Positions 1 through 10,977 of a DNA stretch of 30,231 nucleotides are shown here, piece by piece. The notes under the pieces were generated by a model. It did not search any database and was not told the origin of the DNA. It worked only from the letters and a program-made list of their open reading frames with translations. This stretch comes from Flammula alnicola (Eukaryota; Basidiomycota; Agaricomycetes; Agaricales; Strophariaceae): the NCBI GenBank assembly GCA_015499995.1, contig JADNRV010000490.1:1-30231 (forward strand), in the 5' to 3' direction. The translations under genes and the position numbers were made by a program. Position 1 is the first letter of the stretch, and every line of letters starts with the position of its first letter.

Positions 1-560
1 TGTTGACCCCTTTGCACCCCATAACTAATATCCTTGCATTGGTTCTGTTCTATGAAATTGAGGGTTGGTTCAAATGACAGGGAGGTACTGGACTTACTCA
101 GTTTCGTCTGCAATGGTCAAAAGAACAGAACATGAGGGGTGCAAAATGAATCAGTGGTGGTTAGGAAAGAAAAGGAGAGAACACGACATACCTTGGTTCG
201 AAACCCGCCTCGAATCGGAATCTCCATGGTTCCAAACATTCCGCTCGATATTGAGCGTTTGGGGTATTCACACAAGTCCTGCAATGAGAGGGGGTTTACT
301 GGGCATGCAGAATAAAACTAAAGGAAAGAACTCACTGATTATTCCAGCCAGGCTTTTGTGCAGAGACGGAGCTTCGACGAAGTGGTTGAGAAGAAGACAA
401 GTTCAAGTTGTAATTTCAGACGAGTTTCGAATTTGAACATCAGATTCACGTGACATGAATACTTTCTCACAGCGGCCAAAACAAAATATCACTAAGTTCG
501 AATTTGATTTGAAAGTGGGCGAGCTACGGACAGGTTTTGCAAGTCCTAAACTCTCTGACT
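1..560. other. Unassigned DNA at the window start
   Basis: Open frames of 123 codons (65-436, plus) and 61 codons (455-640, plus) occur here. Neither has a recognisable domain or credible splice sites, and the second runs across the left end of the transposon at 569, so it is not a native gene. A perfect RNA polymerase III B-box-like string lies at 195-205, but no tRNA can be folded around it. I see nothing else supportable. Confidence 0.4.
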
Positions 561-568
561 GGAGTATG
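561..568 (+). repeat. Left target-site duplication of the 569-1700 element
   Basis: GGAGTATG abuts the left TIR, and the same 8 bp follow the right TIR at 1701-1708. Confidence 0.85.
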
Positions 569-1700
569 CAAGGGGGTGCGCCAAATAAAAAAAAGTACCT
601 AGGGTCGATTTATTTTTTAAGCCAATATTTCATGGACTAACTAACTAACGTAATCAGGAACAGTCCCGATATGGTAATATTACATCAGCAATGATGGGCA
701 CTTGCTCCGCGATGAGCCCATAGGGCTCATCTTAGGATAAGATAAAGACAAGCGTCGGAACCAACCGTGATCTAATCAGCATATTACCTAAGCAGATTAT
801 TTCACCGACGAAGAAGAATAACTCTTCTTCGTCTTCTGAGATTTGTTCCGACGCGAAAAAAATCTCATCCCAAGTAATTTGACATCCATAGCATTTCTTT
901 TGACCCACCCACCTTCTCCCTTCAGTGTTTGGTAATATTGGTATAGCAGGTTTGTTCTCGGCATACATATGCCACAAATCGACTTGTCCAGACGCTCAGG
1001 ACTTTCTCGGGCTTCTCAGCATTCATTTTCGAAATCCAGATTTGAAATGCTGAATATCTTTGGATCTCATGCGTGCTTGGTCATCGACCCGGCCCGATCC
1101 AAAGCGGACGCCTTTTGAACATTACGCCCACGGTCCAGGTGATCGGTGGATGGACGGTTCAAAGCTCCGAAATTTCGAATATTCGCAAAGCCCGCGAAAG
1201 CCCAGGCACAAACAAGAAAACCGGTGTTAGGTTATCTTGCACATCCAAATATATTCTCATCACATCCTCATCACACTCATTGTATTTGGTGGAACTCACG
1301 CCAAGTTATCTTATCCCTTCCACCGGATTTCTTGCACATCTCGCAAACCCATTTATGAGGTGCTTGCTCAGGGTTTATACATTCTAAATGGTACTGTAGA
1401 TGTATTAGCATAGTATTCCAATGAAATATGATTTTTTGACCATTGAAAATGGCCGAGAAAAGTGACTCCACCAATGTGGGGCCATCAGCGCTGCAAACTA
1501 TGTTCTACAACATTTCTATATGTATTACAGCTAGTATTTAATAGATGTAAGGCAATATATGGTGTAAAACCTGCCTTGGGTCACTTCAAAGCACCTATTT
1601 TGGGACATTTATAGAGGGGTATAAATATTTTTTTCGCCAGCCGCTGGCTGGACTAACTAACCGACCCCCGGTCAGCTATTAAGGTTCGCGCACCCCCTTG
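569..1700. mobile_element. Non-autonomous hAT-like DNA transposon, 1132 bp
   Basis: The left end at 569 reads CAAGGGGGTGCGC and the right end at 1688-1700 is its exact reverse complement, giving 13-bp perfect terminal inverted repeats. The element is flanked by an identical 8-bp direct repeat, GGAGTATG, at 561-568 and 1701-1708, as expected of a target-site duplication. An 8-bp duplication with short C/T-A-starting TIRs is typical of the hAT superfamily. Both subterminal regions carry GGACTAACTAAC in the same orientation (near 632 and 1649). The interior has only short frames (minus 732-977 and 1277-1474), with no BED finger or hAT dimerisation domain, so the element cannot encode its own transposase. 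The boundaries are seen directly; the superfamily is inferred. Confidence 0.85.
711..731. repeat. Perfect 9-bp inverted repeat (hairpin)
   Basis: GATGAGCCC (711-719), a 3-nt ATA spacer and GGGCTCATC (723-731) form a perfect palindrome inside the 569-1700 element. It lies about 140 bp from the left TIR, so it may be a subterminal hairpin of the transposon. No T-run follows, so it does not look like a terminator. Confidence 0.7.
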
Positions 1701-1708
1701 GGAGTATG
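1701..1708 (+). repeat. Right target-site duplication of the 569-1700 element
   Basis: GGAGTATG directly follows the right TIR and is identical to 561-568. Confidence 0.85.
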
Positions 1709-1953
1709 ATTGATGTACGACTACGAAATGACTAGGTTTGCGATGCCAAGGCAAAGTCGATCTGAGATCGTCAATATATGACTTTTAACTGACTCTGGCC
1801 GACTTTCCTATGAATATTGATGACTTTGTCCGACTTTGCACAACTTTGCTTTTTACTGAGTGTCATCATTCTCGCAGAAATTCGCACTGCAAAACAATAT
1901 GCAAGACACTGTAATCCGAATGTAAGTACGGTGTAATGTTAAGCTCTTTAATT

Positions 1954-2640
1954 TTAAGAGCCGCCGGACAAAGTGGACTTCAACTCACCCAAAATGTCAT
2001 TGTCATAACATGTGCAACCTTCTTCAAGCTTCAGCACTGTTTCGAACTTACCCTCAATGTTCAACATTGAGTCGAAGGGAGCTTGTGAGCCATAATCGTT
2101 GTGGGAGTACTGCTTGTCCTCTCGTGCTGTCATCTCGATCACCCCGAAAATCCATTCTGAACCTTCGAGGTGCGTACGTTGGACGTTTTTTGTCACTATG
2201 GTAACCCTACTAAAGCCTCGCCTTCGTCGGTGTGGTTGAGATAGTTATCACCTTGGCTTCCGTGCATACGTAGGGGTCAAATACACCGCGGATTTTGTTC
2301 ATCGATCGTGGAGACATCGCAAACCGCCTCAGTCGAAGCCGTTCTGAGAAGACGGCTTCTATCGTGTATCTGTAGAGCTGCTTTGTTGATGAATATTCTC
2401 CACTGGTGAGTAATCACGTCTGCAATTTTCGGCGCCGACTGATATCTCTGCACCATCAGCTAGCGTGCCAGATGTGCCAGAATTCAATCAGCATCGCTGC
2501 TGGCTTTGTCGAAACATACTACGCCGACCTCGTGCCCCTGCCATGTCGTGTGTTCAAGCTTGCTATCATCTGCATCGTCGCTGTACAAGCCTCTAGGTGG
2601 CAAACGGAAGACCTACCGGAGACTACTTCCTGATTAGCGC
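1954..2640 (-). pseudogene. Possible degraded protein-coding remnant
   Basis: Several minus-strand stretches look coding in composition although no single frame joins them. One is an 80-codon frame at 1954-2196 with an acidic, aromatic-containing sequence (EGSEWIFGVIEMTAREDKQY near its start). A 59-codon ATG frame lies upstream near 2285-2465 (it begins MVQRYQSAPKIADVITHQW). A short frame near 2510-2600 contains HTTWQGHEVGVVCF. The pieces sit in different frames. Plausible introns between them could not be fixed, so this may be a multi-exon gene with errors or a relic. No family is recognised, and the function is unknown. Confidence 0.25.
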
Positions 2641-2850
2641 TCGGTAACAGCATTAGTCCTCGCCCAGGGCCCTAGCCCTTGACGCATCTCGATCTGGCTC
2701 TGGCTGTGGATAATTTTGGAGAAAATCCATATACGACCTTTTCGACAATAAAGTGAAGTCGTGGGTTCTGCGGTTCTGAGCTGCAGTCTGGTAATGTGGC
2801 TGGTCATTATGTTATAATTGCACTTACTATTTATTCTTCATCATGATTAG

Positions 2851-2889
2851 CTGCATATATCAACTGCATATATCAACTGCATACATACA
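2851..2889 (+). repeat. Short tandem repeat, 13-bp unit, about three copies
   Basis: The unit CTGCATATATCAA occurs at 2851-2863 and 2864-2876, followed by a diverged copy starting CTGCATACAT at 2877. This is a microsatellite-scale array with no associated gene. Confidence 0.8.
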
Positions 2890-3063
2890 TCGAATGCTTT
2901 TATTGCTGCCCTACCGTGAACCCATAGATCACAGAAAGTTCGAGGTTCAGGGGCTTGACTTCTTACCATGTAGGAGACAAGATTTTTGCCGGTACGTCAC
3001 TGAGCCTAGCCACCGCGACTTCGAAGTGAATCTTGCTTTTATTAGTATCAGTTAGGGTCTAAC

Positions 3064-3095
3064 AACGGGAAAAGTCGACGTTCGACTTTCCCGTT
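3064..3095. repeat. Inverted repeat / hairpin
   Basis: AACGGGAAA (3064-3072) pairs with TTTCCCGTT (3087-3095). An inner GTC/GAC pair (3074-3076 with 3084-3086) extends the stem, with one bulged A at 3073 and a 7-nt loop. The stem lies just after the end of a short frame ending at 3055, in otherwise featureless DNA. It may be a relic of a transposon end; no partner end was found. Confidence 0.55.
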
Positions 3096-4190
3096 CAATC
3101 GTCATACGGCGTCTGATGAGTCGATGCCGAGATTATTACCCTTCGCACACCATCAACCATACGCTCGCTACATGGCCATTGAACGGACCGAACTTGGACG
3201 TCAACTAGTTATGTCATTGTCAACGTCAACATCGACGTCGACAATCCTCCAGGTAGCTCGACTGCCATAATTCCGTTGGTTTGATGGATTGTGCTAGTAG
3301 GTTATGTCCTCGTGTTAGAGAACTCGAAGGCTACACATACTCATACTACTGCCCTCTAAAGGCGATCTTTGGCTTGTTGACATTCGAATGTATACGAATG
3401 ATCCCATGCATGTCAGACATGCGCTCTATCCACTATATGGTCTAGCTTATTATCACTGAGACTCTTCCTTGTCGACATGTTCACTCGGCGATGACTTATT
3501 TATGGTTTCTCAGTATACATATCCCGTGTAAGATTTATTTGACATCCGAGTTCAAGTGGGTTCCACGTCCAGTGGTAATTATACTTCAGTCACGGCAGCT
3601 GTGTGGTAATTTTCACTTCGGAGCACTCTACTCGTAACTTAAGTTTCGCGATCTTCCCAGGTGCTTCATACAGCTGCATGGCTCGATTGATCATAGTTAT
3701 TCTCGCCTTGAAGGTTGACTCGATGGATGGCCTCCATGATCATCGATTCCTTAGGCAGCCAACAAATTGTTGACAAATTGCGGAATTTATTTTCGACATG
3801 CCAGAAACACGAGTAAACAAACTAAATTTGCCTTCTTGTGACACTACTTCCATGTACACGTCTTGCTGGAGCATAGCTTCCAAGTCCTATCTATGGCTTG
3901 CCTCTACACATTGACAGACTCGCATGGCTTCTAGGGTATGTATATCGATGAACCGTGTACGCCAGTTCCGATACGTCTGGAGACCTTTCAGATTTTCACA
4001 GCAAAAAAGCATGAAAATAGGATTGCGGCGCTTCGGAAGGACCTGAATAACCTAATCGGGACAGTGGACCTGATGAATACGCCCACTTCTTGTGTCACTT
4101 GTGACTTGACTGCCTTCCTCAAGATGCATGCATATAAAATGGGGGCTGAATCCCAGGTCTTAGTTCTGACGCCCTTCTTCCGAATCTCAG
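3096..4190. other. Intergenic DNA, no confident gene
   Basis: Apart from the tRNA-like stretch I see no convincing feature. A plus frame at 3938-4252 contains a charged, helix-like stretch (KKHENRIAALRKDLNNLIG) that could be an upstream exon of the membrane-protein gene starting near 4191, but I could not link it by a clear splice donor. The opposite-strand frame at 3988-4371 is probably its shadow. Confidence 0.35.
3376..3445 (-). other. tRNA-like remnant (not a functional tRNA)
   Basis: Read on the minus strand, TAGTGGATAGAG (plus 3424-3435) fits an internal A box. It is followed by an anticodon-arm-like stem (CATGT, loop CTGACAT with T before GAC, GCATG). A B-box-like CATTCGAATG lies at plus 3381-3390. 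No 7-bp acceptor stem and no proper T stem can be formed, and a GAC anticodon is not expected in a eukaryotic nuclear tRNA set. It may be a tRNA pseudogene or the head of a tRNA-derived SINE, or chance. Confidence 0.2.
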
Positions 4191-5297
4191 GCGATTTTAC
4201 GTTAACTCGCTCGTGCTCCGCGTCGCTGAAGCCGCTCTGGCGATTTGGATAAGCGCTAGGAAGACTCGTTGTGATTTCAAGAGGACTTTGATACCCCGTC
4301 AACGCTCCGCAGCCCAGGACGCTCAAAAGGGAGAGCGCATTACGACCCGACGTATTTACCGACAACAACAAGAATCAGCTTGCTTTAGGAACGCAGGGGC
4401 GATTTGAAGAACATTCACGGCATGTTGGAGGTTATCACCGAGTTCTTGTTGTGAGTAATTTTTGTCTACCCCGGAGGTAGTATCTTATGAGCGCTTTTCC
4501 CCACTACTGCAGTTGGGGTATGTCTATCTACACCATCTAAGGGTCTTCAACGAGCTCATCTTTTCCCGATGTTCCGTAATTGCTTTGCACAGGTTTCGTT
4601 GGTCTCCTTAATCTGGCGTGAGTTCTCCTTTTCTGTTTTGCTGAGATGCGCTGGGTGTCTAACCTTGCATTTATGTCTCGTTTGCGGCGTAATTAATAAC
4701 CTTTCTTCTGCGTCTAGTGCGGCGGTCGTGATATATTATTGCACGAAACTCGAAAACACGCAAAAGTTCGAACTCGAATACGAGCTCTCCACGCGATCCA
4801 CTTCTAGACACGCGCTATGCTCGCCCAAATCCGTCAGCATCTTCACCGGCCTCTTAAACACCGGCGGCGCATATCTGCGGTTTCGACGGATACACTTCCT
4901 CCAGATTCCGACGATACCATGGCTCGCGGCGACCATCCACGGCGTGAAGGGCGGCGATGAGCTTATGAAGCTTCTCGAGGCGGAGTGGCTCGTTGCCTTG
5001 AATGACTGGACGAGCCTGTTCATGGCGTTGACGTTCTTCCTCGCTGGGTGCTTCAATTTTGCGACCGTACGACAACTCAGATTGAGGGATCAGTGGGTGC
5101 AGGAGATGCTGTTGCCAGTGTATCGACCGAGTGGGTATGGAGTGACGGGGGATGAAAAAGTGGAGGAGGTGATCCCTGCGCGGGATTGGCCGTGGGAGGA
5201 GAGAAACCGAGAGTGGATGTTGAAGAGGAAGGGAACTAGTTTGCGCTTTGGTGTGGGTGAATCGGCTTCGATGTCTGGATCGGACTCTGGCTCGTGA
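4191..5297 (+). CDS. Predicted membrane protein, function unknown (5' end unresolved)
   Basis: Exons I can support are 4397-4450, 4513-4517, 4593-4617 and 4718-5297, with GT..AG introns between them. An exon starting after the acceptor at 4190 (reading RFYVNSLVLRVAEAALAIW) probably precedes them. Splicing through the 5-nt exon at 4513-4517 keeps one frame and creates a hydrophobic segment, FLFWGFVGLLNLAAAVVIYY. A second hydrophobic segment lies near 4990-5070 (SLFMALTFFLAGCFNFATV), followed by a charged, Ser-rich C-terminal tail ending at the TGA at 5295-5297. The layout (charged N-terminal part, at least two membrane helices, polar tail) suggests an integral membrane protein. No named family is recognised, and the true start codon was not identified. 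The large final exon and the reading-frame continuity make it a real gene in my view. Confidence 0.6.
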
Positions 5298-7114
5298 AGA
5301 CACAGTCTCATTTTAGGTCGTTCGGGAATGGGGATCGGCATTGTGATGCATAACTCATATGAAGAAGCGCTTAATGACAAGAATGGTTTCGTTGTATTAG
5401 TATACCTACATAGAGTTGTTGTAACAGTATGTATTTATCGTATCGCGCCTTCCAATAATTTTATTCGACGATATCGATTCATGGTTCAAACTTCAAGTTC
5501 GTCTCCTTCAGCCCTCGCGGTGGTCCGCGCCCCTATGTCAAAAACATGTTTCCAACATGATCCGTTATTTTCCGACCTATGCTCTCCTATTCTACAGCGG
5601 GACGCCGTTTGGTCTGGCTGTGAGAAGATCCTGCAGACTCGAATTGTATACATACGGCTTGACTGTGATTTAAGTTGACCCGTTACCATACGTATGGAGA
5701 CGTACGGTGACCATAGTCCATGATTTTTCTGAGGAGTGTATAGTTCTGTCAGGTTCTTCGAGATCAGCGGCGTGCCGGGCTTGGCGCCCGTTCTACCCCA
5801 GTGCCCCGAACTCCGCCTCCACCTCCGCCTCCACCTCCAGCCACTTCCCCAACTTTATGCATTAAACATGGAAAACACTGTTTTTGCAAAATCCATAAAA
5901 TCCCTCAACCTCAGTTTAACTCATTAGGCAGAATTGTTCCTTTCTTGAAGCCGTTGTCTACATCATTTCAATCCTGTCACTCAGTGAACACGAGATCTGG
6001 CTCGAACGTATCCTCAGATACCGAGTGAAAGAAGATCCAGATCTGGAGACCAATCCCAACTGTCGTAGTCGAAAATCCGATCTCCTTCCTGCGCAGCGCG
6101 AGATAATAGAAGAGCCACAAAGTTGTGTTGAACTTGCGGATTTTCTACCATTTTAGAGAACTTGAAAGAAAGGTGTTGGTGCAGTGCTGGCGGCTACTGG
6201 CAATTTTTCTGAATTTTTTCGCGGGCGCTAAAGATATCGCTTTAAACGCCGGTATCAACAATAATGGGCGCCTTTGATGCTCCTTGCTCGCTCGTTGGCA
6301 GGGTGGTTACTGACTCTCACAACGAATGCTCCCTGCCTCTGTAGTTTTGTGAATATAGTCACCTTTTCCCGGTCATACATTGTAATATTACAGCAACTCT
6401 ATTGACATCCTCGACTTCAAGAGAGAGCAAGAGAGTTGGGCATACCGCAGCCGGATCGTTGGATGCGATTGACGTGGAGTTGCCAAATTTTAAGAAGTCA
6501 AGCTCGTTACTGAGGCCTCTGATCCTTTCTTGAATGTTGCAACTCTCGGAAAATCTTCTGATTCGTTACGCCGTGGTTATTTTTATGCACATTTGGACGC
6601 TCGAGACTCGACAATATTTATAAAACTAGCAATCATCCGGACAGAATTCGAAGTTTGTTGGTGTCTGGATTGTGTCAATGGACTCCTCTGGACGTCAGAA
6701 GCTCTCAAGATATCAATAGCGCTACATGGCGTGGATGTTGATGTTGGCGGCGAGCAAGATATTCTCAGAGTCAACCAACGATCCAAGTCATTCGAGACCC
6801 TGAACGTGTGTTATGTTTAATGTGGTTTGGTTTTTAATAGCGTGAAGTCTATCTCTGCGGCCGAAGCGCTCTGCGATGGAGAAGGAGATGACGATTGACA
6901 GAAGAACGTTCGAGTTGTGCTGTCCACCTTATCATGGAATGCGATTTCTCAGCGACTGGCGTTTTGTTCGGGAGATTTGCATAAGCTCAGAGAAGGAGTG
7001 AAACCAGAATGCAGCGGGCCCGGTCTAGAACAGAGTCACAGCTCGGCAAACCAGTTTGGCGCGGATGGCAGAAAGCACATCATATAACCCTAATCTGGAT
7101 CTGGGCGTCATCTG
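5298..7114. other. Intergenic region between the membrane-protein and GAPDH genes
   Basis: Several frames of 60-116 codons occur (for example 5328-5678 and 6530-6820), but they overlap on both strands, lack domains and look non-coding. A perfect 12-bp palindrome CCATACGTATGG lies at 5686-5697. A CCNCCT-rich run near 5810-5840 would encode a proline tract if translated, but no gene model supports it. The rest is presumably the 3' flank of the first gene and upstream GAPDH promoter DNA. Confidence 0.4.
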
Positions 7115-7257
7115 ATTGGATGACACACGCACCATCGATAGATAATCGTTGGGGCGGATGTATAAGTAGGGGTCCGTCGGACGAACACTCTTCCTTGCGT
7201 ATTCTCCCGCTCACATCACTTTCAATACCTTTCACTTTATACACCCCATAGTTCATC
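7115..7257 (+). promoter_or_regulatory. GAPDH core promoter and 5' leader
   Basis: ATTGG at 7115-7119 is an inverted CCAAT box. TATAAGTA at 7161-7168 is a TATA element 97 bp before the ATG. From about 7185 the sequence turns pyrimidine-rich (CT-rich leader) up to the start codon, typical of highly expressed fungal glycolytic genes. The transcription start is not known; roughly 30 bp after the TATA box is inferred. Confidence 0.7.
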
Positions 7258-8811
<1,554 letters not shown>

Positions 8812-10325
8812 ATGCAGTGCATATACGACCAAGTGTGACCGCATTTTAAATTGGCTTTTATTTGTTTGGAAGGAAGGCTTGGTGTCTTGCATGGACTTGG
8901 ACAGGCGCTGGTGTAGGATGCCTTTGACTTCCCGAGAAAGCAAAAAAGATCGAAGAAATAATTGAACTTATGGGTGTAATTCTTATAGAGAAATATTTGT
9001 ACAATATATCTTCAACCCTCCTTTTCTGCGTGGTCGTGAATGTCGTTCGGGGAGGTTTTCTTCGTGGAGACAAGTCCTCAATCAAGGCTATGAAAGGTCT
9101 GGACGTCTGCGGCCGCTAGCCTCGACTCTTCGTTGGAACTGACTTGCGAAATTTATTTATATCATTACGACAGAGCTTCCACTGAGCGTATTCTATGCCG
9201 CAACGACCGCAAGTGAAGGTCATGGGGACGATCGCACAATAGAACGGTTCAGGCTCGCTCAGCTTGCTGGTTCGTATGTACAGGGAGTATGTATAGGCAC
9301 GTTCGTTTATTTAAATGCACGGTCCGGCATTGATAGTGTTTTCCGGGGCTTCCACGGAGGATAGGGACTCAGGTTAATGTTAATGCACTGCATAGATAAG
9401 CAGCAGAATTGAATAAGGGCTTATCACATCAGCAAATGAGTGAAAAGCGGGGGAGCCTGGGTGAAAATTGGCCGGAGATGCCGTGATTGGCAAGCCATCA
9501 CAATGCCATACCCGTCCTTATAATGCATTGGCAGATGCTCGCCCGCTGTATGAGACATTGGCCATGGCCTCCCCATAATTACTAACCTTGTCAATCCTTT
9601 TGCAAGCTTTGTGAGAAGGTTGTCAACTTATTCCCGGGATGACGATTTTTTAACCGCCCTTTTCGTCTTCATGGTAAGGCCTTGTCATATGATCTCCCAC
9701 CATTTTCGACATTGGCATTGGCAAATTCTTGCCAGTACTCAGTCTCTAATGTGCAAATTTTCACTCAAGGGATTTCATAGCGTCACTGAATGTCACTGAG
9801 GAGTCAGCTAAGGCCTTGTCGCAGTCAAGTCACAGTCATAATTCAGATTCACCGTCGAAGTTATGTTTAACTTATGGTAATGTAGGCATACCTATATTTC
9901 TACTCTACATACACTATATCTATCTCTATCAAATGCATTTCGAGATTGACAATACTTATGAAGGCGGTGTCTTGAAAATTTGAAGGTGATTGAAGTCCGG
10001 CGTCGGGAACGGCAAGTCTTTTACCGACCCACGTGATTATAAATCATGTTGATTTCTCGAAAAGGGAAATTATTCGACGATGGACTTTGAGCCTTTCTCT
10101 CTCTTCTACCACCACCACATTCTTTCCCGCCATCTTTGTTCCCATTCCCATACTTCTAGTACGGGTTTCCGTCATTGCCACCTCTTGTACCCTCTGAGGA
10201 CACTTTTAGTAGTCTGGAGATTGTTATCCTCCCTTTCACTGATGCCTGTGTCGGCTCGTCATTTGTTCGCGCGACGACGCACTCTCATGTCCTCTGAATC
10301 TGCCTTTGTTTCAAAGGTCTTTCAA
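8812..10325. other. GAPDH 3' flank and intergenic DNA
   Basis: The 3' UTR presumably runs through the AT-rich stretch around 8950-9010. Beyond it no coding region is convincing; frames such as 9611-9799 and 10080-10352 lack domains. TAAGGCCTTGTC occurs twice, near 9673 and 9809, as a direct repeat. Similar strings on opposite strands (near 9457 and 9760) hint at an old transposon but have no target duplication. Confidence 0.4.
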
Positions 10326-10333
10326 GATGTATC
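10326..10333 (+). repeat. Left target-site duplication of the 10334-10803 element
   Basis: GATGTATC is identical to 10804-10811. Confidence 0.88.
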
Positions 10334-10803
10334 TAGGGATTGTCAGGGGTAACCCTGGGGTATTTTTGCTGTACCCTTACCCTTACCCACCAAAACCCCT
10401 ACCCTCCACCAGGGGTAAGGGTTTTGGGGGGTATGGGTAAGGGTTTCTGAAAACCCAGGGGTATTTAATATTTTGGGGGGTATACCTGTTAAAATTGAGC
10501 AGAAACTGTTTTAAAATTTGTTTATTAATTAATGACATTAAATTAATCATTTTATAATGCTCTGTGCAGTGTTCTCTGTGATCATAAGCCAAATTTGGGC
10601 ACAAAATCAAGTAAAAAGACATAAAATAATTTTTTTCAGACATCTTTGGTATGCAAAAAGATCAAAAAATGTCTCTTGGCAATACCCCTGACCCCTGCTG
10701 GGGGTAGGGGTTTTCCAAGGGTACAGAAATCTCAACCCTTACCCTTACCCCAGTGTACCCTACCCAAAACCCCTGCGGGTTTTCAAACCCCTGACAATCA
10801 CTA
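10334..10803. mobile_element. hAT-like miniature inverted-repeat element, 470 bp
   Basis: The left end TAGGGATTGTCAGGGGT (10334-10350) and the reverse complement of the right end (10787-10803, TAGTGATTGTCAGGGGT) match at 16 of 17 positions. An identical 8-bp duplication GATGTATC flanks the element at 10326-10333 and 10804-10811. TIRs starting TAGNG and an 8-bp duplication fit hAT. The subterminal zones are full of short GGGGTA/GGGTAAGGG strings on both strands, plausible transposase-binding repeats. The centre (about 10480-10680) is AT-rich and non-coding; the 86-codon minus frame there is not a gene. It must be mobilised in trans. Confidence 0.9.
10412..10443 (+). other. G-quadruplex-forming motif inside the miniature element
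   Basis: G-runs at 10412-10415, 10419-10421, 10426-10431, 10435-10437 and 10441-10443 are separated by 3-4 nt loops, which satisfies the usual four-run G4 pattern with one to spare. The preceding C-rich stretch (about 10373-10405) can instead pair with it as a hairpin. Confidence 0.6.
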
Positions 10804-10811
10804 GATGTATC
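10804..10811 (+). repeat. Right target-site duplication of the 10334-10803 element
   Basis: GATGTATC is identical to 10326-10333. Confidence 0.88.
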
Positions 10812-10917
10812 ACTCATGATTTTATGACAGCAGCCCTGGGCCCTCGGTACTCATAAAATGCATGCACCTCGGCCTCCCAGACTCAAAAGAATTCTCGTTT
10901 TTCCTCTCTAGGTCCGT

Positions 10918-10977
10918 CTGTCCATCGTCTTGTATGTTACAAGGTCTGTCCCTCTGTCCATCGTCTCACATGTTACA
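10918..10977 (+). repeat. Tandem duplication, 36-bp period
   Basis: CTGTCCATCGTCT, 3 variable bases and ATGTTACA occur at 10918-10941 and again at 10954-10977, a 36-bp offset with 3 differences in the 24-bp core. The repeat lies about 110 bp beyond the miniature element in non-coding DNA. Confidence 0.75.

Noticed and set aside
195..205. Perfect B-box GGTTCGAAACC suggesting a tRNA
   Set aside because: The bases either side do not form a T stem, and there is no A box or acceptor stem upstream.
3988..4371. 127-codon minus-strand frame
   Set aside because: It overlaps probable plus-strand exons of the membrane-protein gene and has no domain or splice support.
9108..9120. Adjacent NotI and NheI sites resembling a cloning polylinker
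   Set aside because: Only two overlapping sites occur and the surrounding sequence is continuous with the GAPDH flank; chance is sufficient.
9440..9780. Imperfect inverted similarity (GGTGAAAATT near 9457 and AATTTTCACTC near 9760)
   Set aside because: Only about 14 of 17 positions match and there is no target-site duplication, so the boundaries of an element cannot be supported.
10370..10395. CCCTTACCCTTACCC resembling telomeric repeat
   Set aside because: The unit is CCCTTA/TAAGGG, not CCCTAA/TTAGGG, and it lies inside a TIR-bounded transposon, so it is not an interstitial telomere.
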